From an uncultured Clostridia bacterium (lineage in GTDB: Bacteria; Bacillota; Clostridia; Christensenellales; Borkfalkiaceae): a stretch of 64,000 nucleotides of DNA. Made by a program: the position numbers and the translations under genes. Positions 1 through 9,987 of the stretch are shown in pieces. A model generated the notes under the pieces. It searched no databases, was not told where the DNA came from, and saw only the letters and a program-made list of their open reading frames with translations. Numbering within the stretch: position 1 is the stretch's first letter; every line of letters begins with the position of its first letter. Location of the stretch: the NCBI GenBank assembly GCA_947597925.1, contig CANQFA010000001.1:186001-250000 (forward strand), given 5' to 3'.

Positions 1-1781
1 AGATCTTCATCGCGATGGCGAAGGATATCCGCGTCATCATCATCAAACTCGCCGACCGCCTGCACAACATGCGCTCCCTCAACTATCTCTCCCCCGAGAG
101 ACGGCAGAAGATGGCGCAGGAGACCCTCGACATCTATGCACCCATCGCAGGGAGGCTGGGTATCAGCCAGATCAAGTGCGAACTCGAGGACCTCTGCCTC
201 AAATATCTCGACCCCGCGGCATTCGAATATCTCGTGGGCAACATCCACCAGAAACTCGAGGAGCGCAACCGCTTCGTCAACTTCGTGGTGGAGGAGATCC
301 GCGGCATCCTCGAGGAGAGCGGCATCCGCGGCGAAGTCTTCGGGCGGCCCAAGCACTTCTACTCCATCTATAAGAAGATGAAGACCAAAAACCGCACTCT
401 CGACCAGATCTATGACCTCACGGCGGTGCGCGTCATCGTGGCGACGGTCGATGAGTGCTACGAAGTCTTCGGCAAGATCCACAAGCGCTGGAAGCCCGTG
501 CCGGGGCGCATCAAGGACTATATCGCGACGCCCAAACCCAACCTCTACCAATCCCTGCACACCACCGTGCTCACCAACTTCGGGCAGCCCTTCGAGATCC
601 AGATCCGCACCGAAGAGATGCACCGCACGGCAGAGTACGGTATCGCGGCGCATTGGAAATATAAGGAGCAGCGGGATACCGAGACGACGCTCGACCAGCG
701 CATCTCGTGGATCCGCGAGATGATGGACATCCAGGGGGGCCTGCGCGACTCCAAGGAATTCCTCGACACCGTAAAGGCGGAGCTCTACAGTCAGGAGCTG
801 CTCGTCTTTACGCCGCAGAGCAAGGTCATCTCCCTGCCCGCGGGCGCCACGCCCGTGGACTTCGCCTATGCCATCCACTCCGAGGTGGGCAATCACTGCA
901 TCGGGGCAAAGGTAAACGGCAAGATAGTTCCCCTCAACTCCACCCTCGAACTGGGGGACGTGGTGGAGATCATCACCTCGCCCACGAGCAAGGGCCCCTC
1001 GCGCGATTGGCTCAAATTCATCAAGTCCTCCTCCGCGAAGGCGAAGATCAAGAGCTTCTTCAAGCGCGAGACAAAGGAGGAGAACATCAAGCTCGGCAAG
1101 AGCATGCTCGAGGAGGCGGCAAAGAAGAGGGGATATTCGCTGTCCGAACTCCTGACGCCCGAGAGCTTCAAAAAGGTCTCCGAAAAACTCGCCTTTGACA
1201 CGCAGGACGAGATGTTCGCCGCCGTGGGGTATGGCGCCGTCTCCGTCAATCAGGTATTTTTCAAGCTCGTCGACTATTTCCGCAAGGAGGTGCCCCAGCC
1301 CATCGAGGTGCGCCCCTTCCGCGAGAAGCACGATGCGGGCGCCGTGACCGTAAAGGGCATGACGGGACTGCTCGTCTCCTTTGCGGGGTGCTGCTCGCCC
1401 GTGCCCGGCGACGACATCGTGGGATTTGTGACGCGGGGCAGGGGAGTCGTCATCCACAGGACGGACTGTCCCAATATGAAGAACGTGGAGCCCGAGCGCC
1501 TGCAGCCCGCCGAATGGACGGGCAAGACGGGCGAGGCGCGCTTCAAGGCGGCCATCGTCATCCGCGCGGAGGACCAGGGCGTCGCCCTCTCCGCCGTCTC
1601 CCAGTCCATCACCGAGATGAAGCTCTCCTTAAGCTCCATCAACGGGCGGTATGACAAGGCGGGCAATGCCATCGTGGAGGTCACGGTGTCCCTTCCCTCG
1701 CGGCAGGATGTGGAGACCTTGCTCGACAAGATCCGCGCCCATTCTCCCCGCATCATCGATGTGCACCGCATGAGCAACTGA
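1..1781 (+). CDS. relA/spoT: RelA/SpoT family bifunctional (p)ppGpp synthetase/hydrolase, 5' end outside the window
   Basis: Frame open from window start (..IFIAMAKDIRVIIIKLADRLHNMRSL HD motif); synthetase, TGS and C-terminal ACT regions present. Confidence 0.95.
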   Translation, partial: IFIAMAKDIRVIIIKLADRLHNMRSLNYLSPERRQKMAQETLDIYAPIAGRLGISQIKCELEDLCLKYLDPAAFEYLVGNIHQKLEERNRFVNFVVEEIRGILEESGIRGEVFGRPKHFYSIYKKMKTKNRTLDQIYDLTAVRVIVATVDECYEVFGKIHKRWKPVPGRIKDYIATPKPNLYQSLHTTVLTNFGQPFEIQIRTEEMHRTAEYGIAAHWKYKEQRDTETTLDQRISWIREMMDIQGGLRDSKEFLDTVKAELYSQELLVFTPQSKVISLPAGATPVDFAYAIHSEVGNHCIGAKVNGKIVPLNSTLELGDVVEIITSPTSKGPSRDWLKFIKSSSAKAKIKSFFKRETKEENIKLGKSMLEEAAKKRGYSLSELLTPESFKKVSEKLAFDTQDEMFAAVGYGAVSVNQVFFKLVDYFRKEVPQPIEVRPFREKHDAGAVTVKGMTGLLVSFAGCCSPVPGDDIVGFVTRGRGVVIHRTDCPNMKNVEPERLQPAEWTGKTGEARFKAAIVIRAEDQGVALSAVSQSITEMKLSLSSINGRYDKAGNAIVEVTVSLPSRQDVETLLDKIRAHSPRIIDVHRMSN

Positions 1782-1782
1782 G

Positions 1783-2382
1783 ATGAAGATCTTTTCCATC
1801 GAGCCCATGGGGTTCGCCGCAAACAGCTATCTTCTGACCGCGGACGGCGTGCATGCCGTCGCCATAGACCCCGCACAGCCGCGCATTGCCGAGGAGGCGG
1901 AGCGGCTCGGCCTCGAGGTCTCCTTCTGCCTCCTGACGCATGGGCACTTCGACCATATCGGCGGATGTGCCGCCCTGCAGGCCCGCGGCGCGAAGGTGGG
2001 GTGCCTCGTCTCCGAACGGGCGCTTGTCCTCTCAAATGATAACATGGGGTGCGATTTCGGCTATGATGTCCCCCCGTTTTGCATCGATTTCACCTTTTCG
2101 GACGGCGAGGAGCTCTCGCTTGCGGGCATTGGACTCAGGGTGCTCGCGACGGCGGGGCATACGGCGGGGAGCTGCTGTTTCCTCGCACAAGACGCCATCT
2201 TTACGGGCGACACCCTCTTTTGCCGCGATGTAGGGCGGACGGACCTGCCCACGGGGAGCGGCGCGGCGCTCAAAATGAGCCTCAAAAAGCTCGCCGCACT
2301 CGAAAACAGAGCGGTCTACCCTGGACATGGGGTGCCCACAACGCTTGACGAGGAGAGAAAATATGGTTATCTCCGACTGTAA
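1783..2382 (+). CDS. MBL-fold metallohydrolase (glyoxalase II-like)
   Basis: LLTHGHFDHIGG metal-binding motif, TAGHTAGS, FTGDTLF, YPGHG. Confidence 0.9.
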   Translation: MKIFSIEPMGFAANSYLLTADGVHAVAIDPAQPRIAEEAERLGLEVSFCLLTHGHFDHIGGCAALQARGAKVGCLVSERALVLSNDNMGCDFGYDVPPFCIDFTFSDGEELSLAGIGLRVLATAGHTAGSCCFLAQDAIFTGDTLFCRDVGRTDLPTGSGAALKMSLKKLAALENRAVYPGHGVPTTLDEERKYGYLRL

Positions 2383-3736
2383 CGGCATGGAGCCCGAGCT
2401 CATGGACGTCGTCCGTCTCTTCGCGGGGGCAGAGGAGCTCGCCATTTCGCACAGCGGCCGCTTTTCGGGCGGCAAATTTTCAAATACCTTCCTCGTTGAG
2501 GGGGAGGCATTTTCCTTTTCGGACGAAGGGGAGCCCGCGGGCGAGACGGAAAAGAAGAGCCTCATGAAGCGCTATGCCAAGCTCGGGCTCTACATGATCC
2601 TCCGCAGCCGCTTCGGGCGGGACCTGCCGTGGGGGTCGCTCACGGGCATCCGCCCCACGCGGCTCGCCTATAAGGAGCTCGAGGCGGGGCGGGATTTCGT
2701 GCCCCTCTTCCGAAAGCTCATGGTCTCCGAGGAAAATATCGCGCTCGTGGGGGAGGTCCTCGCGGGGCAGCGGGGCATCTATGAGCGGAGAGAGGGTAAC
2801 TGCGACCTCTTCATCTCCCTGCCGTTTTGTCCCACAAAATGCGACTACTGCTCCTTTATCACCGCGCCCATTGCCCGCACGCGGCAATATGTCCCCGCCT
2901 ATCTCGAGGCGCTCGAGAGGGAACTCGAGGCATCCATATCAGCGATCGGGCATCTCCGTTCGGTCTATGTGGGCGGCGGGACCCCCTTTGCCGTGGAGGC
3001 GGAGGAGCTCGCGCGGGTCCTCGCGGCGGCGGCGAAGCTGAGGACGAACGGGTGCGAATTTACGGTGGAGGCGGGGCGGCCCGATGTCTTCACGCGCGAA
3101 AAGCTCGACCTCTGCAGGGAGTACGGCGTGACCCGCATCTGCATCAACGCGCAGTCCTTTTCCGACCGCACCCTCGAGGCCATCGGCAGAAGACACACGG
3201 CAGAGGACCTCTTCCGCGCCTTTGACATGGCCGCACCCTATGGGTTCGACGTGAACTGCGACCTCATAGCGGGGCTCACGGGGGAGAGCGTGGAGGAATT
3301 TTGCCGCAGTGTCGACACCGTGATCTCGCTCGGGCCCGAAAATATCACCGTGCACACCCTCTGCCTCAAAAAGGGCGCCAAGCTGAAGGAGGAGACGGAG
3401 ACGCTCTCCGAGGGGGGCATGTCCGAAATGATCGCCTACTCCCGCGAAAAACTCGCCCAAGCGGGGTACCGCCCCTATTACCTCTATCGCCAGAAATATA
3501 TGGCGGGCGCGCACGAAAATGTGGGCTGGACGAAGCCCGGCAAGGCGTGCGTCTACAATGTCGACGTGATGGAGGAGAGCGCCGACAACCTCGCCGTGGG
3601 CTCCAATGCGATCTCGAAGAAGGTCTTTTTGCGAGAGGACCGCATTGAGCGCCTCGGCTCCCCGAAGGACATTCCCACCTACCTCCAAAAGGTGGACAAA
3701 CTTATCGAGGAGAGGACAAAACTTTTCCGTGCGTGA
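2363..3736 (+). CDS. hemZ: Coproporphyrinogen III oxidase-like radical SAM protein (HemZ type)
   Basis: FCPTKCDYCSF radical SAM Cys motif, YVGGGTP; ATG at 2363 overlaps the upstream gene. Confidence 0.85.
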   Translation: MVISDCNGMEPELMDVVRLFAGAEELAISHSGRFSGGKFSNTFLVEGEAFSFSDEGEPAGETEKKSLMKRYAKLGLYMILRSRFGRDLPWGSLTGIRPTRLAYKELEAGRDFVPLFRKLMVSEENIALVGEVLAGQRGIYERREGNCDLFISLPFCPTKCDYCSFITAPIARTRQYVPAYLEALERELEASISAIGHLRSVYVGGGTPFAVEAEELARVLAAAAKLRTNGCEFTVEAGRPDVFTREKLDLCREYGVTRICINAQSFSDRTLEAIGRRHTAEDLFRAFDMAAPYGFDVNCDLIAGLTGESVEEFCRSVDTVISLGPENITVHTLCLKKGAKLKEETETLSEGGMSEMIAYSREKLAQAGYRPYYLYRQKYMAGAHENVGWTKPGKACVYNVDVMEESADNLAVGSNAISKKVFLREDRIERLGSPKDIPTYLQKVDKLIEERTKLFRA

Positions 3737-3760
3737 CGGGATCTCCCGCAAACAAAAAGA

Positions 3761-3786
3761 CAGACGTCTCCCTGTGAAGACGTCTG
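3761..3786 (+). terminator. Intrinsic terminator-like hairpin
   Basis: CAGACGTC-N10-GACGTCTG followed by TTATTACTTTAT, just downstream of hemZ. Confidence 0.55.
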
Positions 3787-3829
3787 TTATTACTTTATAG
3801 CTTCAGAAAGAGGGGAGTGGGGCTTCCTT

Positions 3830-3902
3830 ACGTCATTCCGGGGAGCAGAGCGACGAGGGATCTCAAAGGACGAGATTTCTCGGCTTCGCCTCGAAATGAC
3901 GT
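3830..3902. repeat. MITE/REPIN-like imperfect palindrome
   Basis: ACGTCATTCCGGGGAGCAGAGCGACGAGGGATCTC...GAGATTTCTCGGCTTCGCCTCGAAATGACGT; ends are inverted repeats; intergenic. Confidence 0.6.
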
Positions 3903-3966
3903 GAAAGAGAGGCGAAATGACGTTGGGGGGACATGATCATAATGACGGCAAAGAGCATAACAAAAA

Positions 3967-3995
3967 GGTCCGCTGCCCGCAGCGGACCTTTTTTT
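3967..3995. terminator. Bidirectional intrinsic terminator (3' of pnp)
   Basis: GGTCCGCTGCCCGCAGCGGACC with flanking A5 and T7 tracts. Confidence 0.85.
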
Positions 3996-4006
3996 GAGAA
4001 AATTTT

Positions 4007-6103
4007 TCAGGAGAGCTTTTCGACGAGGCGGAAATCGATCCCCTTTTCGCCGATCTTGATGATTTTTACCTTCACGACATCGCCGATGGAGAGCACGTCT
4101 TCCACCTTTTCCACGCGCTTTTCGGAGAGCTTGGAGATGTGGATCATGCCGTCCTTCCCGGGGGCGAACTCGACGAAGGCGCCCATGGTGGAGAGGATGC
4201 GCACGACTCTTCCGATAAACATGTCGCCCACCTCGGGATCGTGCACGATGCTCTCGACGATGGCCTTTGCCTTGAGCGCGGCCTCGCTGTCGCCGTAGGA
4301 GGCGATGCACACGGTGCCGTCGTCCTCGATGTCGATCTTGGTACCCGTCTCCGCGATGATGGAGTTGATGACCTTGCCCTGCTTGCCAACCACGTCGCCG
4401 ATCTTCTCGGGGTCGATCTTGAAGAAGATGATGCGGGGCGCGTATTTGGAGATCTCGGGTGCGACTTCGGGCACGCACTCGAGCATCTTGGAGAGGATGA
4501 ACTCTCTGCCCTCATTGGCCTGCTCGATGGCGGTGTGCATGATCTCCTCGGAGATGCCCTTGATCTTGATATCCATCTGGATGGCGGTGATGCCCTTGCG
4601 GGTGCCCGCTACCTTGAAGTCCATGTCGCCGAGGAAGTCCTCGAGACCCTGGATATCGGTGAGCACGCGGAATTCGCCCGTCTCTTGGTCCTTGATGAGG
4701 CCCATGGCGACGCCCGCGACGGGAGCCTTGATGGGCACGCCCGCATCCATGAGCGCCATGGTGGAGCCGCAGACGGATGCCATGGAGGAGGAACCATTGG
4801 AGGAGAGGATGTCATTGACCACGCGGATGGCGTAGGGGAATTCCTCCACGGGCGGGATGACGGGGATGAGTGCACGCTCTGCGAGGGCACCATGTCCGAT
4901 CTCGCGCCTTCCGGGGCTCCTCAGAGCCTTTGCTTCGCCCGTGCAGTAGCCGGGGAAGTTATACTGATGCATGTAGCGCTTCTCGGTCTCGTCGTCGAGG
5001 CCCTCGAGCTTCTGCGCCGCGGCGAGCATGTCGAGCGTGCAGGTGGTGAGGGTCTGCGTCTGTCCGCGGGTAAAGACGGCGGAGCCGTGCGCGCGGGGAA
5101 GGACATGGCGCTCGCACCAGATGGGGCGGACTTCCTTGAGCCCTCTTCCGTCGGGACGGATGCCCTTGAAGAAGATCTTGGCGCGGACCTTTTCCTTGGT
5201 GAGGTAGTAGATGGCGTCATTGACTTCGCGCGCATTATCGGGATAGATCTCCTTGAAGTGCTCGGAGATCTCCGCGCCTACCTTGTCCTGACGGGCCTGC
5301 CGCTCCGCGCGGTCAAAGGTATCGAGCGCCCAGTCGAGCTTGTCGGAGGCATATGCACGCACGGCGGCATCGATGTCCTCGGGAATGTGATAGAGCTCGA
5401 TGGCGCGCTTCTCCTTTCCGACGGCGGGCACGATGACCTCTTCGATATACTTGCAGATCTTGGAGATCTCGGCCTGTCCGAACATGATGGCGCCCACCAT
5501 CTCGTCATTGGAGACCTCGTTTGCGCCCGCCTCGATCATGAGGATGGCGTCCTTGGTGCCGGCGAGGTTGAGGTGAATGGTGCTCACCTCGCGCTGTGCG
5601 GCGTCGGGATTGATGACGTACTTTCCATCTACGAGGCCGACGACGACGGAGCCGGTGGGGCCCGCCCACGGGATATCGGAGATGGCGAGTGCGATGGAGG
5701 AGCCGATCATGGCGAGGGGCTCGGGTGCGACGTCGGGCTCCACGGAGAGCGCGGTCGCCACGACGACTACGTCGTTAAAGAGTCCCTTGGGGAAGAGGGG
5801 ACGGAGGGGCCTGTCGATGAGGCGCGCGGTCAGGATGGCCTTATCCGAAGCTCTGCCCTCGCGGCGCTTGAAGCTTCCCGGGATCTTGCCGACGGCGTAC
5901 ATCTTTTCCTCGTAGTCCACCTGGAGAGGGAAGAAGTCGATGCCCTCCCTTGCCGTTTCGGACATGCAGACATTGACCATGACCGCCGTCTCGCCGCAGC
6001 GGACGACGCAGGAGCCATTGGTCTGCTCCGCATACTTGCCTGTCTCGACGACGACCTCGCGGCCGCCCACTTCGAAATGAAATTCTTTGTAATTCGGTGT
6101 CAT
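4007..6103 (-). CDS. pnp: Polyribonucleotide nucleotidyltransferase
   Basis: RNase PH domains, C-terminal KH and S1 domains; start MTPNYKEFHFEVGGREV at 6103. Confidence 0.97.
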   Translation of the reverse strand: MTPNYKEFHFEVGGREVVVETGKYAEQTNGSCVVRCGETAVMVNVCMSETAREGIDFFPLQVDYEEKMYAVGKIPGSFKRREGRASDKAILTARLIDRPLRPLFPKGLFNDVVVVATALSVEPDVAPEPLAMIGSSIALAISDIPWAGPTGSVVVGLVDGKYVINPDAAQREVSTIHLNLAGTKDAILMIEAGANEVSNDEMVGAIMFGQAEISKICKYIEEVIVPAVGKEKRAIELYHIPEDIDAAVRAYASDKLDWALDTFDRAERQARQDKVGAEISEHFKEIYPDNAREVNDAIYYLTKEKVRAKIFFKGIRPDGRGLKEVRPIWCERHVLPRAHGSAVFTRGQTQTLTTCTLDMLAAAQKLEGLDDETEKRYMHQYNFPGYCTGEAKALRSPGRREIGHGALAERALIPVIPPVEEFPYAIRVVNDILSSNGSSSMASVCGSTMALMDAGVPIKAPVAGVAMGLIKDQETGEFRVLTDIQGLEDFLGDMDFKVAGTRKGITAIQMDIKIKGISEEIMHTAIEQANEGREFILSKMLECVPEVAPEISKYAPRIIFFKIDPEKIGDVVGKQGKVINSIIAETGTKIDIEDDGTVCIASYGDSEAALKAKAIVESIVHDPEVGDMFIGRVVRILSTMGAFVEFAPGKDGMIHISKLSEKRVEKVEDVLSIGDVVKVKIIKIGEKGIDFRLVEKLS

Positions 6104-6213
6104 TGTTCCTTTCTGCTCCTTATTCTTTGCCCCCGTGCCCCGTGGCGCGGGAAGCGATAAATTTTTCCCTACCTGAGGAATTTTTCGCGCGTAAAGCCGA
6201 AATTTCAGCAAAA

Positions 6214-6233
6214 AAGGGCGGAAACCCGCCCTT
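6214..6233 (-). terminator. Intrinsic terminator 3' of rpsO
   Basis: GGGCGGGTTTCCGCCC followed by T run on the minus strand. Confidence 0.75.
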
Positions 6234-6241
6234 TCCCTGCT

Positions 6242-6496
6242 TTACTTACGAAGTCCGAGCTGTTCGACGATGGCTCTGTAGCGCTCAATGTCTTTCGACT
6301 TGAGATAGTCGAGGAGCCCGCGGCGCTTGCCGACCATCTTCAAAAGACCGCGGCGGGAGTGATTGTCGTGCTTGTGCTCCTTGAGGTGCTCATTGAGATG
6401 GTTGATGCGCTCGGTGAGAAGTGCGATCTGCACTTCGGGAGAACCGGTGTCCCCTTCATGCTGTGCGTACTTCGCGATGATCTCGCTCTTTTCCAT
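6242..6496 (-). CDS. rpsO: 30S ribosomal protein S15
   Basis: 84 aa with [40 protein letters not shown]. Confidence 0.98.
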   Translation of the reverse strand: MEKSEIIAKYAQHEGDTGSPEVQIALLTERINHLNEHLKEHKHDNHSRRGLLKMVGKRRGLLDYLKSKDIERYRAIVEQLGLRK

Positions 6497-6764
6497 TTTC
6501 GTTTATCCTCCTTATGGAATTTGCCCGCTTCGGGGCATTGTCACGAGCGCCAAGAACTGCGTGGAGAGCGCACTTCCTCGCGCACGTCGACATATAGAAT
6601 ACCATATTTCGGAGGCGTTGTCAAAGGTTTTTGCCCGCCGATACGGATTTCGCGGAATTTATTTTCCGAAGAAGGGCAAAAAGAGGGGAGGAAGGGACAA
6701 TTTTGTCACAATTTTTATGACAGATGTGCATTGTGTCCGAATTTTTGGTACAGTTTGTAGTAGA

Positions 6765-6986
6765 ATGAAAAACAGATTTTCGAAAAAACTCACCGAACTC
6801 ATCGCAGAGAGCGGCAAGACGCAAAATGCCCTCTCGGCCGAACTTGCCGTCTCCAAGCAGAAGCTCTCCAACTGGAAGACGGGACACACCGAGCCCGATC
6901 TCGACGACCTCATCTTGCTTGCGCACCACTTCGGGGTGACGGTGGACTTTCTCCTCGGGCTCGAGGACGGCGCGGAAGAGCTCTGA
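6765..6986 (+). CDS. XRE-family HTH transcriptional regulator (73 aa)
   Basis: MKNRFSKKLTELIAESGKTQNALSAELAVSKQKLSNWKTGHTEPDLDDL; ATG 6765 in the 6363-6986 frame. Confidence 0.85.
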   Translation: MKNRFSKKLTELIAESGKTQNALSAELAVSKQKLSNWKTGHTEPDLDDLILLAHHFGVTVDFLLGLEDGAEEL

Positions 6987-6998
6987 TCCGCGAGAGAG

Positions 6999-8996
6999 AT
7001 GGCACGGGAAGGAAGCGTAAAGAAAGAGGAAGAGGGAAGGCGTCCGCGCATCAACTTCCGCCCTCTGCTTTTCTGTGCGCTCGGGCTCGTCTATGGGGTA
7101 TATTTCTACTTCCGCATCCGTATCGGGGGACTTTCCGCCTCCGATTTTTGTTTGCCCGCCGCCCTCCTCCTCGTCTCCCTCTTTCCCATAAGTTGGAAGC
7201 GCGTCCTCGCCCTCTTTGTCGCCGTCCTCGTCTTCGCGGGGGCGGGGGTGGGATTTGCCCATCTCAATGCGGAGCGCTATCTCAGCGGCCCGGAAGAAGG
7301 GGAGTACGCCGTGTCGGGCACCGTGGAGCGGTACACCGTGAAGTCGGGCTACATGCGGGTGCGGCTCACGGCGCTCTCCTTCGACGGGGTGCCCGTGGAC
7401 GGGAAGATGACCCTGAACCTCTCGGGGACCGAGGCGCAGATGGGAGACATCCTCCTCTTCGATGCCAATGTGACGAGAGAGGAGCTACCCATGCCCGAGG
7501 AGGACTGGTCGAAATTTTACGAAGACGTCCGTTACAGCGCCAATTCTTCCACGGCGCAGGTCACGGGGACGACGCGCGATCCCTTCCTCCTCGCGCGCAG
7601 GGCGCTCTTTGCCTCCCTCGATGAAAATATGGGAAAGGAGGAGGCGGCCGTTGCCTATGCCCTCCTCACGGGGGATTCCTCTCATGCGGACGGCGGGCTG
7701 CTCGACGAGATCCGCACGAGCGGCATTGCGCACATCTTCGCCGTCTCGGGCCTGCACATCGGGCTGCTCTTTTCCGTCGTCCTCCTCCTCTTTACCCTCC
7801 CGCTGAAGAGGAAGGCCTTCTTCCCCGCCATCGCGGCAGCCCTCCTCTACACCGCCTTCTGCTCCTTTTCGGTTTCCGCGACCCGCGCGCTCATCATGTG
7901 CGCCGTGCTCGGGGGCTACCGCGTCATCTTCCGCAAATATGACTTCCTGCAGTCCATCTCCCTCGCCGCGGTCTTCGCCCTCTTCGCGTGTCCCGCAGAC
8001 CTCTTTTCGGCGGGATTTCTCCTCTCCTTCGGCGCATGCCTCGGGCTCGCCCTCTTTGCGGGGCCGCTGGGGAGGCTGTTCGGACGCATTCCCCACTTCC
8101 CGCGCTTCCTCTCGGGATATCTCTCCGCCAATCTCTCCGTACAGCTCTTTACATTCCCCGTCCTCCTGCAGACCTTCGGGTACTACTCGGTGTGGGGGTT
8201 TGCCTTTAACCTCGTCGTCATCCCGCTCCTGCCCGTGCTCTTTCTGCCCGTCCTCCTCTGTTCCTTCCTCGCCCTCGCCATCCCGCCCGCGGCGGCAGCC
8301 CTCCTCACGGTGCCCGAGAGCCTCCTCTCCCTCCTGCTCTTCTTCTATGCCCGCTTCGACTTTTCCTTCGCTTTACGCGGTTTCTCCTTGGGCATGGGTG
8401 CCGCCGTTCTCCTCTTCGGACTCGTCATGCTCTCCGAAAAGGTGCGTCTTCGCCGACTGTGGCGTCTCCTCGCGGCGGGCGCTCTCGGGGTGCTCTTTAC
8501 GATCGCTCTCCTTCTCGAAAATGTCGTCTTTACGGGCGTCCGCATCGACGTCCTGTCCACGGAATATGGGATCGCCGCCCTCCTCCGCACCCCCGAAAAC
8601 GCCGTGCTCGTGATGGACGGGGAGGTGGGGCTCGACTCCCTCGAGGACTTTCTGAACCGCCGCTATGCGGGCACGCTCGACGGGGTCTTCGTCCTCTCGG
8701 AGCGCGAGCTGGACGGGATCAACCGCGCCGCCTTCCTCGACACGGAGGCCATCTTTGCCAAGGAGGAGATCGACACGGGGCTGCAATTTTCGCCCGTCCG
8801 CTTCGGGACTGCGCAGACGGTGGGGGAGATGTCCTTCCGCTATGTCACGCGGAGCAACCTCCTCTTCACCGCGGAGGACTTCGTACTCGAGTTCTGCTTC
8901 GGCACTTCGCCCACGGGCAGCGCCGACGGATATCTCGACGAAGCCCCTCAGCCCTTGCATTTTTTCCTGAAAGATGGTATAATGAGAGAGATATGA
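6999..8996 (+). CDS. comEC: ComEC/Rec2-type competence membrane protein; C-terminal MBL domain appears degenerate
   Basis: TSGIAHIFAVSGLHIGLLFSVVLLL Competence-domain signature, multiple TM helices. Confidence 0.88.
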   Translation: MAREGSVKKEEEGRRPRINFRPLLFCALGLVYGVYFYFRIRIGGLSASDFCLPAALLLVSLFPISWKRVLALFVAVLVFAGAGVGFAHLNAERYLSGPEEGEYAVSGTVERYTVKSGYMRVRLTALSFDGVPVDGKMTLNLSGTEAQMGDILLFDANVTREELPMPEEDWSKFYEDVRYSANSSTAQVTGTTRDPFLLARRALFASLDENMGKEEAAVAYALLTGDSSHADGGLLDEIRTSGIAHIFAVSGLHIGLLFSVVLLLFTLPLKRKAFFPAIAAALLYTAFCSFSVSATRALIMCAVLGGYRVIFRKYDFLQSISLAAVFALFACPADLFSAGFLLSFGACLGLALFAGPLGRLFGRIPHFPRFLSGYLSANLSVQLFTFPVLLQTFGYYSVWGFAFNLVVIPLLPVLFLPVLLCSFLALAIPPAAAALLTVPESLLSLLLFFYARFDFSFALRGFSLGMGAAVLLFGLVMLSEKVRLRRLWRLLAAGALGVLFTIALLLENVVFTGVRIDVLSTEYGIAALLRTPENAVLVMDGEVGLDSLEDFLNRRYAGTLDGVFVLSERELDGINRAAFLDTEAIFAKEEIDTGLQFSPVRFGTAQTVGEMSFRYVTRSNLLFTAEDFVLEFCFGTSPTGSADGYLDEAPQPLHFFLKDGIMREI

Positions 8997-9976
8997 AATT
9001 CGTCCAACTTGCAAAAAATCTCAAAGAGGAGGGTCTGCAGCCCGCCTACCTCATCGAGGGGGCAGATGCCTACTTCCGCGACCATGCCGTCTCCTCCCTC
9101 AGGAGCGCCTGCGGCCTCACCCAACCCGCACTGAACGACGTGCGCTACGAGGGTGAGGGGATGAAGGGGAAGCTCCCTTCGCTCGCGGCGGAGCTCCGCA
9201 CGGCGCCCTTTTTCGACCAAAAGCGCATCGTTCGGCTGTACGAATTTTATCCGACCGAGACGGAGTGGACGCGCTATCTCGACCCCTATCTGAAAGATCC
9301 CTGTCCCACGACCCTCCTCCTCATCGTCAACGAGGGGAAGAAGAGCTATGCGAAGAAGGGCATCGCCTATGTGGACTGCGGCAAGGAGAGCGAGGAGACC
9401 CTCTCGCGCTGGCTCTTCGGCATGGCGAAGCGGAGGGGCATCGCCATAGACGGGGATGTCGCCTCCCTCATGGTGCGCTACTGCGCCTACGACGCCGCCC
9501 GCATGGACCTCGAACTCAAAAAGCTCGCCCTCCTTCTCGGCGAGGGGGGAAGGGTGACGCGCGCCGTCCTCGACGAGGAGGTCGCAAAGGACGTGGAGTA
9601 CAAGACCTATGAGCTCACACAGGCGGCCTCGGGGAAAAATTTTTCCGCCTTTTCCGAGATCCTGCATGACCTCATGGAGAAGGGGTTCGATGAAAACGAT
9701 GCCCTCTCCGCGCTCGTCTATCACTATCGCAGCCTCACCGAGATCGCGGACATGGGTGCCATGTCCGATGCCGACATCGGGAAAAAGGTGGGGCTTCATC
9801 CCTATGCCGTGAAGAAGAGCCGCGAGGCCGTGCGGCGCATGGGCAGGGCGCGCGCAGAGGAGCTCTACCTCAAGCTCTACCGCCTCTCCGCCGACATGCG
9901 GAGCGGAAAATACTCCAAGGCGGGGGCGCTCAAGGCGGCCGTCGCCGAAATATTTTTCGGAGAAGGGAAAATTTAG
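8993..9976 (+). CDS. holA: DNA polymerase III subunit delta
   Basis: MKFVQLAKNLKEEGLQPAYLIEGADAYF..; ATGA overlap with comEC stop. Confidence 0.88.
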   Translation: MKFVQLAKNLKEEGLQPAYLIEGADAYFRDHAVSSLRSACGLTQPALNDVRYEGEGMKGKLPSLAAELRTAPFFDQKRIVRLYEFYPTETEWTRYLDPYLKDPCPTTLLLIVNEGKKSYAKKGIAYVDCGKESEETLSRWLFGMAKRRGIAIDGDVASLMVRYCAYDAARMDLELKKLALLLGEGGRVTRAVLDEEVAKDVEYKTYELTQAASGKNFSAFSEILHDLMEKGFDENDALSALVYHYRSLTEIADMGAMSDADIGKKVGLHPYAVKKSREAVRRMGRARAEELYLKLYRLSADMRSGKYSKAGALKAAVAEIFFGEGKI

Positions 9977-9987
9977 AACGAAAGCAT

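Noticed and set aside
4139-6160. 673-aa plus-strand ORF antisense to pnp
   Set aside because: Shadow ORF of a conserved gene; no SD and no family resemblance.
6363-6764. Extended 207-aa version of the XRE protein
   Set aside because: N-terminal 134 codons are antisense to rpsO plus intergenic DNA; the HTH protein starts at 6765.
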